A stretch of 64,000 nucleotides of DNA from DASSUW01 sp963844405. Lineage in GTDB: Bacteria > Actinomycetota > Thermoleophilia > Solirubrobacterales > Solirubrobacteraceae. The DNA is taken from the NCBI GenBank assembly GCA_963844405.1, contig CAWJNZ010000007.1, positions 806,001 through 870,000 on the forward strand. The letters are read 5' to 3'. Below are positions 16,904 through 24,872 of this stretch, piece by piece (position 1 is the first letter of the stretch; every line of letters begins with the position of its first letter). The position numbers and the translations under genes were made by a program. The notes beneath the pieces were generated by a model, which was not told where the DNA came from, searched no databases, and worked only from the letters and a program-made list of their open reading frames with translations.

Positions 16904-17649
16904 CAGCCCAGGAGCCGGGCGGCGTTGGCCTCCACCGCCGCCTCGAGCGCCTCGTAGGCGATCCCCCGGCGGTCGGCGATGAACTCCGCGGTGTGGACGA
17001 CGTACGCGGGCTGGTTGCGGTGCTTGCGCACCGGCTGGGGCGTCAGGTACGGAGCGTCGGTCTCCACCAGCAGGCGGTCGAGCGGGACGCGCTCGGCGGC
17101 CTCGGCGAGGTCCTCGGCCTTGGGGTAGGTGACGTTGCCCGCGAAGGAGATCCACCAGCCGTGCTCGAGGCACTCGTCGAGCCGGGTCGGCATCGAGAAG
17201 CAGTGCAGGATCACCTCGAGGCCCTGCGCCTGCTGCGCCAGCGTGGCGATCGTGTCGTCCTCGGCCGCGCGCGTGTGGATGACGAGCGGCTTGCCGAGCT
17301 CCTGGGCGAGCTCGATGTGGGCGCGGAAGGCGCGCTCCTGGTCGGGGCGGGGGGCGTAGTCGCGGTAGTCGTCGAGGCCGGTCTCCCCGATCGCCAGGCA
17401 GCGCGGGTGGGCGGCGAGCTCGCGCAGCTCCCCGGTGACGGCGTCGTCGTAGCCGGTCGCGTTGTTGGGGTGCTGGCCGATCGCCGCGAACACCTCGTCG
17501 TAGGTGTCGGCCGCGGCGAGCGCGGCGCGGCGCGAGTCGGGGTCGATGCCGATGGTGAGGATGCGGCGGACGCCGGCCTCGCGCGCGGCCTGGACCAGCT
17601 CGGCCTCGGGCGCCGGCCCGCGGTCGAGGTGGGTGTGGCTGTCGATCAC
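16900..17649 (-). CDS. tatD: TatD family metal-dependent hydrolase / 3'-5' deoxyribonuclease
   Basis: 249 residues. Metal ligands visible in order: DSHTHLD (HxH), AIGETGLDDYRDYA (Glu), VIHTRAA (His), LHCFS (His) and VETDAPYL (Asp). TatD-type enzymes act as metal-dependent nucleases in DNA repair or turnover. The GTG start at 17649 overlaps the metG stop by four bases. The position between metG and rsmA is the usual one. Confidence 0.95.
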   Translation of the reverse strand: MIDSHTHLDRGPAPEAELVQAAREAGVRRILTIGIDPDSRRAALAAADTYDEVFAAIGQHPNNATGYDDAVTGELRELAAHPRCLAIGETGLDDYRDYAPRPDQERAFRAHIELAQELGKPLVIHTRAAEDDTIATLAQQAQGLEVILHCFSMPTRLDECLEHGWWISFAGNVTYPKAEDLAEAAERVPLDRLLVETDAPYLTPQPVRKHRNQPAYVVHTAEFIADRRGIAYEALEAAVEANAARLLGW

Positions 17650-19169
17650 TGCGGCTTCGGGAAGAGCGGCGGGAGCTTCTCGACGCGCGCCCCGCCCGGC
17701 CGGGCGCCGAGCACGGCGCCCTCGAGCGACAGGTCGTCGGCCTCGAGCGCGCGCAGGAGCTTCTCCGCCGTCTCGGGGATGTAGGGCGCGACCAGGACGG
17801 TGACGACCCGGAGGCCCTCGGCGAGCGAGCGGAGCGTCGCGTCGAGCTCCGCGGCCTTGGCCTCGTCCTTGGCGAGCTGCCACGGCGCGCGCTCCTCGAC
17901 GTAGCGGTTGAGGCGCCGGACGCGCTGCCAGATGCGCTCGAGCGCCTGCGTGATCTCGGCGCGGTCGAGCAGCTGCTCGACCTCTTCCCGCAGGCCGTCG
18001 AAGTCGGCGGCCAGCTCGGGGTCGACGTCGACGTCCGGGACCGTTCCGCCGCGGTAGCGGTCGATCATCGACAGCGTGCGGCTGGCGAGGTTGCCGTACT
18101 CGTTCGCCAGCTCGGTCTCGTACCGCTCGCCGAAGGTGATCGTCGACACGCCGCCGTCCTGCCCGAAGGAGACCTCGCGGAAGCAGTAGTAGCGCAGGGC
18201 GTCGGTGCCGAAGGTGTCCATCACCTCGAACGGGTCGAGCACGTTGCCGAGCGACTTGGACATCTTGTGCTCGGCGCCCGAGGCGTCCTTCATCAGCAGG
18301 TAGCCGTGGATGAAGAGATGCTCAGGGAGCTCGATCTCGGCCGCCATCAGCATCGCCGGCCAGAAGACGGCGTGGAACTTCAGGATGTCCTTGGCCATCA
18401 CGTGGAACGTGGCCGGCCAGAAGGTGGACGTGAGGTCCTCGCCGTCGCGCGCGAAGCCGAGCGCCGTGTAGTAGTTGAGGAGCGCGTCGAACCACACGTA
18501 GAAGACGTGGTCCGGGTCCCACGGCACCTGGACGCCCCAGCTCAGCTTGCGCTTCGAGCGGCTCAGGCTGACGTCGTTGAGGCCGCCGGTGATGAACGCG
18601 AGCGCCTCGTTGTAGCGGTGGCGGGGGGCGACGATGTCGGGCCGCTCCCGGTACAGCTGCTCGAGCCGGTCCTGGAAGGCGGAGAGGCGGAAGAACCAGT
18701 TCTCCTCGCGCTCGCGGTCCAGCGGGGTCTTGTGGATCGGGCAGGTGTTGTCCGGCCCGATCTCGTTCTCGGTCTTGAAGTCGGCGCAGCGGGGGCAGTA
18801 CCAGCCCTCGTACAGGCCCTTGTAGGCGTGCCCGTTGTCGTGGATCCGCTGCATGACCTCCTGGACCCGCTCGTGGTGACGCGGATCCGAGGTGCGGATG
18901 AAGTAGTCGTTGGAGGCGTTGATGCGCGGCAGCAGCGCGAGGAAGCGCTCGGCGTTGCGATCGGCCAGCTCCTTCGGGGTGACGCCCTCGCGCTCGGCCG
19001 CCTGCGCCACCGGCTCGCCGTGCTCGTCGGTGCCGGTGAGGAAGAACACGTCCTCCCCGCGCTGGCGCATGTGGCGGGCCAGGATGTCGGCGCCGATCGT
19101 CGTGTACGCGTGCCCCAGGTGGGGCGCCGCGTTGACGTAGTAGATCGGCGTGGTGACGTAGTAGGCCAT
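17646..19169 (-). CDS. metG: Methionyl-tRNA synthetase
   Basis: 507 residues; charges tRNA-Met. The HIGH motif appears as HLGH (residues about 17-20) and the KMSKS motif is intact in AEHKMSKSLGNVLDP. A reduced metal knuckle is present (YCPRCADFKTENEI, then NTCPIHKTPL). The C-terminal anticodon-binding domain ends near residue 507, without the extra dimerisation domain seen in some bacteria. It starts at ATG 19169; the dyad repeat copy 2 lies 18 bases upstream of this start. Confidence 0.97.
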   Translation of the reverse strand: MAYYVTTPIYYVNAAPHLGHAYTTIGADILARHMRQRGEDVFFLTGTDEHGEPVAQAAEREGVTPKELADRNAERFLALLPRINASNDYFIRTSDPRHHERVQEVMQRIHDNGHAYKGLYEGWYCPRCADFKTENEIGPDNTCPIHKTPLDREREENWFFRLSAFQDRLEQLYRERPDIVAPRHRYNEALAFITGGLNDVSLSRSKRKLSWGVQVPWDPDHVFYVWFDALLNYYTALGFARDGEDLTSTFWPATFHVMAKDILKFHAVFWPAMLMAAEIELPEHLFIHGYLLMKDASGAEHKMSKSLGNVLDPFEVMDTFGTDALRYYCFREVSFGQDGGVSTITFGERYETELANEYGNLASRTLSMIDRYRGGTVPDVDVDPELAADFDGLREEVEQLLDRAEITQALERIWQRVRRLNRYVEERAPWQLAKDEAKAAELDATLRSLAEGLRVVTVLVAPYIPETAEKLLRALEADDLSLEGAVLGARPGGARVEKLPPLFPKPQ

Positions 19170-19187
19170 GCGCGGCGTCAGAGGCTA

Positions 19188-19215
19188 GATGATCGATTTC
19201 GTGGAATCAGTCATC
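19188..19215. repeat. 28-base dyad repeat, copy 2
   Basis: GATGATCGATTTC-GT-GGAATCAGTCATC, 24 of 28 bases identical to the copy at 1540-1567, again preceded by AGGCTA. It lies between the tautomerase stop (19220) and the metG start (19169). Two of the differences change pairing but keep most of the stem. Confidence 0.75.
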
Positions 19216-19219
19216 TCTA

Positions 19220-19402
19220 CTAGCGGTCGACGGCGAGCTTCCCTGACTTGGCCCAGTTCTCGTCGCTGACCTCGTGGATGTAGACCTGGACGTGCTCGGG
19301 GCTGACGTCGTAGGCCTCTATGAACGCCTCGGTGATACCGGCCACGAGGCGGCGCTTGCGCTCGAGGTCGCGCGGCGACTGCAGGACGGTCACGATCGGC
19401 AC
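19220..19402 (-). CDS. 4-oxalocrotonate tautomerase family protein, nested in the 3' end of the M23 gene
   Basis: 60 residues starting VPIVTVLQSPRDLERKRRLV and ending DENWAKSGKLAVDR, a typical 4-OT subunit. In this family Pro1, exposed after Met removal, is the catalytic base, so translation must begin at GTG 19402. A good ribosome site AAGGAG lies seven bases upstream of it. Arg in SPRDLERKRR and the C-terminal Trp-x-K region fit the fold. The frame is continuous with the upstream M23 gene and no stop lies between, so the same codons may also be read as a C-terminal extension of that protein. Natural substrate unknown. Confidence 0.8.
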   Translation of the reverse strand: MPIVTVLQSPRDLERKRRLVAGITEAFIEAYDVSPEHVQVYIHEVSDENWAKSGKLAVDR

Positions 19403-20209
19403 GGCGGGCTCCTTCCGGTCGTCGCGCAGGGTGCGGTACGCGAGCAGGGCGCCGAAGCCCAGCACACCCGCGCCCGCGATGCCGTCCACGGCGCGGAGCA
19501 GCCGGGGCGCGAGCTGGGCGGCGACGAGGAACCCGAGGCCGAAGCCGACGAGGAGCGCGGTCACGCCGCCAAGCGACCGCGCCGCCCCGCCGGCGAACGG
19601 GTTCGAATACGCGTGCGGACGCGGAGCGAGACCGCCCGCGCCGGCGCCGGCGAGCACGAGCGCCAGCCCCGCCCACGCCGGCCACGGGGCCGGCGGCAGC
19701 GACCCCGCGGGCGGCGGCCGGACGAGCCGTGGGCGGGGCACGAGGCGGGGGCCGGTGGGCGGGCGGGCGAACGGACGTGTCGGGGCGCGGCCTCGGGGCG
19801 CGCGGCCGAGCGGAACCGGGGTGCTCGGGTGGGCCATGAAGCGGAGGGGGTCGGCGTAGCCGAAGCGCGTGCCGTCGCGGCGGACGCCGAGGTGGAGGCC
19901 GGCGTGCCGCCGCGAGGCGGCGGCGGTGCCGATCGGCGTGCCGCGCCGGACCGAGCCGCGGGCGGTGATCGTCGCCAGCGGCATGTGCGTCACGCGCCAG
20001 GCTCCGCAGCGGAGCGTGACGATGCCGGCGGCGCCGATCCGGCCCGCGAAGACGACTCGCCCCGTGCACGCGGCGCGGACCGGGGTGCCCGGCGCGGCCG
20101 CGAAGTCGACGCCCCGGTGGCGGCCGCCCTCGAATGGACGCCCAGGGTCGAAGTCGCGCGAGACGGCGCCGGCTACGGGGGCGATCAAGACGAGGGCGAG
20201 AACCAACAC
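19220..20209 (-). CDS. M23 family (LytM/peptidoglycan endopeptidase-like) secreted protein with C-terminal membrane segments
   Basis: It begins at GTG 20209 with a signal peptide (VLVLALVLIAPVAGAVSRDF). The M23 domain follows: GRHRGVDFAAAPGTPVRA holds the first His and Asp ligands and HAGLHLGVRRDG the last His motif. A proline/arginine-rich linker (residues about 125-165) leads to three hydrophobic segments, ending at LLAYRTLRDDRKEPA. The frame then passes without a stop into a 4-oxalocrotonate tautomerase (see nested feature). Either the peptidase ends as a natural fusion, or its own stop codon was lost. The enzyme would cut peptidoglycan outside the membrane. Confidence 0.75.
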   Translation of the reverse strand: MLVLALVLIAPVAGAVSRDFDPGRPFEGGRHRGVDFAAAPGTPVRAACTGRVVFAGRIGAAGIVTLRCGAWRVTHMPLATITARGSVRRGTPIGTAAASRRHAGLHLGVRRDGTRFGYADPLRFMAHPSTPVPLGRAPRGRAPTRPFARPPTGPRLVPRPRLVRPPPAGSLPPAPWPAWAGLALVLAGAGAGGLAPRPHAYSNPFAGGAARSLGGVTALLVGFGLGFLVAAQLAPRLLRAVDGIAGAGVLGFGALLAYRTLRDDRKEPAVPIVTVLQSPRDLERKRRLVAGITEAFIEAYDVSPEHVQVYIHEVSDENWAKSGKLAVDR

Positions 20210-20251
20210 GCCCGCGACACTAGGCCCGCGACACCTGGATCACCCCCGGGC

Positions 20252-20308
20252 GGCACGAAATCGGCACGAAGTTGTCACGGGTCGTCCGCGAAGTGGCACG
20301 AAGTTGTC
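20252..20308. repeat. GGCACGAA direct repeats (three copies)
   Basis: GGCACGAA occurs at 20252, 20263 and 20295; the last two extend to a 14-base identity, GGCACGAAGTTGTC. All point the same way, in the 146-base gap between the M23 start (minus strand) and the degraded gene start (plus strand). They could be operator or iteron-like sites. Confidence 0.6.
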
Positions 20309-20355
20309 GCAGGAACCGCTCTCAGCAGCGACCCGCTTCGAGCCAAGACGCGACC

Positions 20356-21014
20356 ATGAGTGAGCGGACCCGAACGAGAGCCGCGGCCCAGCCGACGCGC
20401 GACCGCACCACGCTCGCGGTCGCGTCGCTCGCGGCCTTCAACGCGTCAATCGCGGGCGTCGTCGCGGTATCGGCCTTGTCGCTCCTCGAGCTGGTGAACG
20501 CGCGTGTCGCGATCGCCGCTCGCCGCCTCACCCCGCTACCGGACAGCTCATGGGCGCGCGGCGTCAACCGCCGCGGGGTCGAGCGCCGAGTGCGGCGGTG
20601 CGCCGCCGACGACCAGCACGACAGGTGCTCTCGCCGCCGGCCCGCGGCGAGCAGCTCGCGTTCTGCGCCGTCCTCGGCTTCATCTCGGGCTTCAGCGAGC
20701 GTTTGCCCAGGACGTGATCGCGCAGGCGTCACCCGACCTGGACCCGAAGACTCAGCCGCCGGCAGCCCTTCGCGCTCGTCGAGGCCAACGACGCCTGGAG
20801 CGTGACGATGATCGCCGACCCATTCGGCACCGCTTCGCTGCGGACCGTCGTGGACACGAACGGCCGGACACCGCAGCTGAGCTGGGATGCGCTGCGCGCC
20901 GCGAACACCGCCGTGGCACCCGGCAGCGCGTATGACGCCGTCAACGAGGCGTCACAGGGCGCGGGGCTGCGTACGGCCGAGCCGGTCATCTCGCTCGCCA
21001 CCGTCGCCGGATAG
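20356..21014 (+). pseudogene. Degraded membrane-associated protein gene with several frameshifts
   Basis: A plausible start (ATG 20356, MSERTRTRAAAQPTRD) leads to a hydrophobic helix (LAVASLAAFNASIAGVVAVS) and then loses coherence near 20570. Recognisable text continues in a second frame near 20625-20705 (EQLAFCAVLGFISGFSER), a third near 20700-20750 (FAQDVIAQASPDLDPK) and a last frame to the TAG at 21014 (PFALVEANDAWSVTMIADPF ... TAEPVISLATVAG). At least three indels are needed to join these. FISGFSER followed by a short C-terminal part resembles small bacterial membrane proteins of unknown role. It is best seen as decayed; the base composition is also slightly less GC-rich. Confidence 0.55.
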
Positions 21015-21051
21015 CCGCTGAAAGCGGCTGTTGCACAGCTGCAACAGCCGC
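21013..21051. terminator. Two overlapping, mutually exclusive hairpins
   Basis: Hairpin 1: AGCCGCT-GAA-AGCGGCT (21013-21029). Hairpin 2: a perfect 12-base stem GCGGCTGTTGCA / TGCAACAGCCGC with loop CAGC (21024-21051). They share 21024-21029, so only one can form. Placed after the degraded gene and 28 bases before the small gene that leads into the sigma factor. Terminator or attenuator-like. Confidence 0.6.
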
Positions 21052-21078
21052 GAAAGCGCTGCCGCCGAGTGTGGCGGC

Positions 21079-21267
21079 ATGTCACCTCTTCACCAACGCG
21101 TCCAGGTCAGGCTTGTGCGCGAGCTGCCGCTCGTGCTGGAGCCCGTCACCCGGGACCCCTTCATCGACGACGGGCGAAGGCCCGTCGTGCGCAGGACCCG
21201 CATCTCGCAGCGCGACATGGTCCGCGAGAGCCTGTTGAGCTGCCCGCGCGGCGAGGAGCGCCTCTGA
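21079..21267 (+). CDS. Small hypothetical protein coupled to the sigma factor
   Basis: 62 residues (MSPLHQRVQVRLVRELPLVL...), rich in Arg, with no membrane segment. Its stop TGA overlaps the ATG of the sigma factor (TGATG at 21265-21269), the classic arrangement for translational coupling. It does not look like an anti-sigma factor: it has no zinc-binding HxxxCxxC and no membrane helix. It may be a short regulatory protein or a leader that sets sigma-factor translation. Existence is supported mainly by the overlap. Confidence 0.45.
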   Translation: MSPLHQRVQVRLVRELPLVLEPVTRDPFIDDGRRPVVRRTRISQRDMVRESLLSCPRGEERL

Positions 21268-21872
21268 TGGCCATCACGGTTCAGCTCCAGCCGATCGCGG
21301 GCGGCCGGTCCGTAGCCGCGACGGACGACCCCCGCCTCGTGTCGCTCGTCCAGGCGGCCGTCGCGGGCGACGGGCGCGCGTTCGCGGGCCTCGTCGCCCG
21401 CTTCGACCGCCCGCTGCGGGCGATCGCGCGGTCGTACCGGCTCAGCAGCTGGGACGTCGACGACGTCATCCAGTGCACCTGGATGCAGTTCCTGGAGCAC
21501 GGCTCCAAGCTGCGGGAGCCCGCCGCGGTCAGCGGCTGGCTCGTGACCACCGCGCGGCGGTACTGCCTGCGTGCGCTCCAGTCGCACGTCCGCGAGCAGC
21601 TCAGGGAGGACCCGGCGGCGAACGACAGCGGCCACGACGCGCAGCTCGACGCCGCGGTGCTGGCGGCCGAGCAGCGCGAGGCGCTGGACGCGTCGCTGTC
21701 CGAGCTGACCGACCGGCAGCGCGAGCTCATGACCCTGCTGCTCGGCGAGCCGGAGCTCAGCTACGAGCAGGTCGGGCAGCGGCTCGGGCTCCCGATCGGG
21801 AGCATCGGGCCGACCCGGGCGCGGTCGCTCTCGCGGCTGCGCCGCGATGAGCGGCTGCAGGCCCTCGTCTGA
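21267..21872 (+). CDS. ECF-type sigma-70 family RNA polymerase sigma factor
   Basis: 201 residues. Region 2 spans about residues 25-105 (VQAAVAGDGRAFAGLVARFD, then SSWDVDDVIQCTWMQFLEH, the region 2.2 core-binding helix) and region 4 about 135-195 (LSELTDRQRELMTLLLGEPE, then SYEQVGQRLGLPIGSIGPTR, the HTH for the -35 element). There is no recognisable anti-sigma gene next to it; the gene on its 3' side, rsmI, is on the other strand. ATG 21267 starts inside the TGATG overlap with the small upstream gene. Target promoters unknown. Confidence 0.9.
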   Translation: MAITVQLQPIAGGRSVAATDDPRLVSLVQAAVAGDGRAFAGLVARFDRPLRAIARSYRLSSWDVDDVIQCTWMQFLEHGSKLREPAAVSGWLVTTARRYCLRALQSHVREQLREDPAANDSGHDAQLDAAVLAAEQREALDASLSELTDRQRELMTLLLGEPELSYEQVGQRLGLPIGSIGPTRARSLSRLRRDERLQALV

Positions 21873-21914
21873 GAGGCCGGAGTGCCGGCGCGCGGGAGCG
21901 CCGGCGGCCGGGCC

Positions 21915-22721
21915 TCAGCGCTCGGCCACGGCCCGATACAGCGCGTTCGCGGGCGCTCCGGTGAGCTCGGCGACGACGCTCGCGGCCACGCGCGGGCGCG
22001 CGCCCGCCTCCACCAGCCGGCGCGCGGCGTCGACCGCCGCGGGGTCGAGGCCCGTGCGGGGCGGGGCGCCGCCGATCACCAGCACGACCTCTCCGCGCGG
22101 CGCCTCCGCCGAGTAGCGCTCCGCCAGCTCGGCGGCGGTCCCTCGCACGACCTCCTCGTGGACCTTGGTGAGCTCGCGGCAGACGGCCACCGGCCGCTCC
22201 GGGTCGACCGACGCCAGCACCTCGAGCGAGGACGCCACGCGGCGCGGGGACTCGAACGCCACCAGCGTCTCGGGCGAGGAGAGCACCTCGAGCAGGGCCG
22301 TCCGCTTGCGCGGCAGGAAGCCCGCGAAGCGCCAGGCGTCGGACGGCAGCGCCGAGGCGACCAGCGCCGCCAGCGCGGCCGACGGCCCCGGCAGCACCTC
22401 GACCTCGAGCCCGGCCGCCACGCAGCCCTGGACGAGCACATAGCCGGGGTCGCTCACCAGCGGCATGCCGGCGTCCGACACCAGCGCCACCACCGCGCCG
22501 TCGCGCATGCGCTCGACCAGCTCGGCCGCACGCTCGCGCTCGTTGTGCTCGTGGTACGAGATGAGCGAAGCCTGCACGCCGTAGCGCTCGAGCAGCACCC
22601 GCGTGCGGCGCGTGTCCTCGCAGGCGACGACGTCGGCGTCGCGCAGCGCGCTCAAGACCCGCAGGGTGACGTCCTCGAGGTTCCCGATCGGCGTCGGGCA
22701 CACGACGAGCCGCCCGCTCAC
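21915..22721 (-). CDS. rsmI: 16S rRNA (cytidine1402-2'-O)-methyltransferase
   Basis: 268 residues, tetrapyrrole-methylase fold. Signature motifs: GRLVVCPTPIGNLEDVTLR, ACEDTRRTRVLLERYG, SYHEHNERER, VALVSDAGMPLVSDPGY, LPGPSAALAALVASALPSD and AFESPRRV. It 2'-O-methylates C1402 in the decoding centre with RsmH. The GTG start at 22721 overlaps the stop of the ROK kinase gene by four bases. Confidence 0.96.
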   Translation of the reverse strand: MSGRLVVCPTPIGNLEDVTLRVLSALRDADVVACEDTRRTRVLLERYGVQASLISYHEHNERERAAELVERMRDGAVVALVSDAGMPLVSDPGYVLVQGCVAAGLEVEVLPGPSAALAALVASALPSDAWRFAGFLPRKRTALLEVLSSPETLVAFESPRRVASSLEVLASVDPERPVAVCRELTKVHEEVVRGTAAELAERYSAEAPRGEVVLVIGGAPPRTGLDPAAVDAARRLVEAGARPRVAASVVAELTGAPANALYRAVAER

Positions 22722-23704
22722 GAGAACCCCGCCCGTGCCACGCCGCCGGCCTCGCGCGCCGCCAGGGCGGCGCCGACCAGCCCCGCCTCGGCGCCGAAGG
22801 CGGCGGGCTCGATCCGCACCTCGTCGCGCGCCGGCGGCAGGGCGCGCTCGCGCACCACCTGGCGCGCCGGCCCGAGCAGCAGCTCGCCCGCCGCGCTCAC
22901 CCCGCCGCCGATGACCACGACCTGCGGGTTGAAGATGTTGACGAGCGAGACGAGGCCGACCCCCAGCCGCTCGCCGATCGTCGTCATCGCGTCGGAGGCC
23001 ACCGGGTCGCCCTGCCGCGCGAGCTCGGTGATCAGCGGCCCGGTCAGCTCGCGGCCCTCCTCGAGGGCCTGACCGAGCGCCGTGTCGGGCCGCCGGGCCA
23101 CCGCCACCGAGGCGAGCCGCACCAGCGTCGTCCCCGAGCACACAGTCTCCAAGCAGCCGTAGTTCGGGCAGTCCGACTGGCAGGGCGGCCCGTTCATGTC
23201 GACCGTCATGTGACCCATCTCCGCGCCGCCGCCGATCCACCCGCGGTAGACCTCGCCGCCGAGCAGCAGCCCACCGCCGATCCCGGTGCCGATCGTGAGC
23301 AGGACCACCTCGCTACAGCCCCGGGCGGCGCCCACCCGCGCCTCGCACAGCACGGCGCAGTTGGCGTCGTTGTCGACGACCACCGGCAGCCCGAGCCGCT
23401 CGGCCATCACCTCGTGGAAGCGGATGTCGGCCAGCGGCGCGTTGGCCGCCTGCACGGCCATACCGGTGCGCGAGTCGAACGTGCAGGGGATGCCGAACCC
23501 GACCGCCTCGATCCCGCCTCCCACGGCGGTCCGGATCTCCGCGACCGCGTCGGCGACCATCTGCACGAGGCCGTCCTGATCGAGGCCGTAGATCAGGCGG
23601 TTGGTACGGTGATGGATGCCGAGGTCGGCGTCGACCGCGCCGGCCAGGAGCTTGGTGCCGCCGAGGTCGACGCCTATGACGCCTCGCTCGACCACGCGGG
23701 CCAC
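22718..23704 (-). CDS. ROK family sugar kinase (glucokinase-like)
   Basis: 328 residues. The ATP/phosphate motif GVIGVDLGGTKLLAGAVD is near the N terminus, DNDANCAVLCEARVGA holds the catalytic Asp, and GTGIGGGLLLGG and GGGAEMGHMTV follow. The ROK zinc site appears as CQSDCPNYGCLE, slightly different from the standard CxCGxxGCxE but with three cysteines retained. It probably phosphorylates glucose or N-acetyl sugars with ATP. It is divergent from the LCP gene with only five bases between the two start codons, so the promoters must lie inside each other's genes. Confidence 0.88.
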   Translation of the reverse strand: MARVVERGVIGVDLGGTKLLAGAVDADLGIHHRTNRLIYGLDQDGLVQMVADAVAEIRTAVGGGIEAVGFGIPCTFDSRTGMAVQAANAPLADIRFHEVMAERLGLPVVVDNDANCAVLCEARVGAARGCSEVVLLTIGTGIGGGLLLGGEVYRGWIGGGAEMGHMTVDMNGPPCQSDCPNYGCLETVCSGTTLVRLASVAVARRPDTALGQALEEGRELTGPLITELARQGDPVASDAMTTIGERLGVGLVSLVNIFNPQVVVIGGGVSAAGELLLGPARQVVRERALPPARDEVRIEPAAFGAEAGLVGAALAAREAGGVARAGFS

Positions 23705-23709
23705 GATAC

Positions 23710-24816
23710 ATGGCAGAGGATCGACCCCAGTACAAGAAGTACCGCTCTCGGCCCCGGTTCCCGTGGGAGCGCGGCGACGATCTCGACCGCGGCGAGCCGC
23801 GCGAGCCGCGGCCGAAACGCCACTGGTGGCCGTTCCGCCGCCGGAAATCCGCCCCCACCCACCCCCGCCGGCGCCGGCTGACCGTCGGCCGCGTGATCGG
23901 CTACCTCGCCATGGCCGTCACGGCGTGGCTGCTGGTCTCGCTGATCGTGTTCCTGGTCAGCGCCCAGGTCCAGTCGGCGCAGGTCTCGGACGCGGCCGAC
24001 GCCCGGCTGGGCGGCGGCGGCTACCCGCTCACCAGCCCGAACACGATCCTCGTGCTCGGCTCCGACGCCCGCACGCGCCGCCGCGCCGAGCCTGGCGCGC
24101 AGACGATCGGCCAGCCGAGCCGGTCGGACTCGATCATGCTCCTGCGCGTCGGCGGGGGCGCCAACGCCCAGCTCTCGATCCTGCGCGACACCGTGGTCGA
24201 CATCCCCGGCCGCGGGCAGAACAAGATCAACGCCGCCTACGCGTTCGGCGGCCCGTCGCTCGCGATCGAGACCGTGGAGCAGTACCTCGGCATCCCGATC
24301 AACCACCTGGTCGAGGTCAACTTCGAGAACTTCCCCTCGCTGATCGACTCGCTCGGCGGCATCACCTACACCGGCAACTGCGTGATCTCGAAGATCAACG
24401 GCGGCCTGCGCAACGGCGGCTACACGCTGCGCCTGAAGGCCGGGACGAACGAGCTGAACGGCGAGGAGGCGCTGGCCCTCGCGCGCACGCGCAAGAACGA
24501 CTGCCGGCCGAAGGAGACCGACCAGGCGCGCGCCATCCGCCAGCAGAAGATCATGAACGCGATCAAGTCGAAGGTCATCTCGTTCGAGACCTTCATCCGC
24601 CTGCCGTGGGTCGCGTGGGCGGCGCCCAAGGCGATCCGCTCCGACATGTCCGGCCCCACGCTGCTCGGGCTCGTCGGCGCCGAGCTGGCCGGCGGCAGCA
24701 GCAAGAAGTACCTGCTCGAGCCGAGCGGCGGCACCACGCTGCCGGACGGCGGCGCGGGCCTTACGGTCGACGATGCGACCAAGCAGCGGACCGTCGAGCG
24801 GTTCCTCGAGGGTTGA
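23710..24816 (+). CDS. LytR-CpsA-Psr (LCP) family wall-polymer ligase
   Basis: 368 residues. A basic cytoplasmic tail (residues 1-55), one membrane helix (VIGYLAMAVTAWLLVSLIVF) and an extracellular LCP domain: ILVLGSDARTRR, SRSDSIMLLRV, SILRDTVVDIPGRGQNKINA, LVEVNFENFPSLIDSLGGI, LNGEEALALARTRK and ARAIRQQKIM. LCP proteins transfer lipid-linked polymers (teichoic acid or arabinogalactan type) to peptidoglycan; conserved Arg and Asp residues in these motifs bind the pyrophosphate. ATG 23710 is divergent from the ROK gene. Confidence 0.93.
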   Translation: MAEDRPQYKKYRSRPRFPWERGDDLDRGEPREPRPKRHWWPFRRRKSAPTHPRRRRLTVGRVIGYLAMAVTAWLLVSLIVFLVSAQVQSAQVSDAADARLGGGGYPLTSPNTILVLGSDARTRRRAEPGAQTIGQPSRSDSIMLLRVGGGANAQLSILRDTVVDIPGRGQNKINAAYAFGGPSLAIETVEQYLGIPINHLVEVNFENFPSLIDSLGGITYTGNCVISKINGGLRNGGYTLRLKAGTNELNGEEALALARTRKNDCRPKETDQARAIRQQKIMNAIKSKVISFETFIRLPWVAWAAPKAIRSDMSGPTLLGLVGAELAGGSSKKYLLEPSGGTTLPDGGAGLTVDDATKQRTVERFLEG

Positions 24817-24845
24817 TCAGGAGGGACGACGACCTGATCAGGGCG

Positions 24846-24872
24846 CGAACTTCTTGCTTGTAGGGAGGCGGG
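24846..24872 (+). repeat. 27-base dispersed repeat, copy 1
   Basis: CGAACTTC-TT-GCTTGTAGGGAGGCGGG. The second copy, at 42993-43019 on the minus strand, matches 25 of 27 bases; only the two central bases differ. Each copy begins shortly after the stop codon of a gene read in the same direction (LCP here). Confidence 0.7.

Noticed and set aside
21079..21267. Anti-sigma factor for the ECF-type sigma factor
   Set aside because: No zinc-binding HxxxCxxC and no membrane helix in 62 residues.
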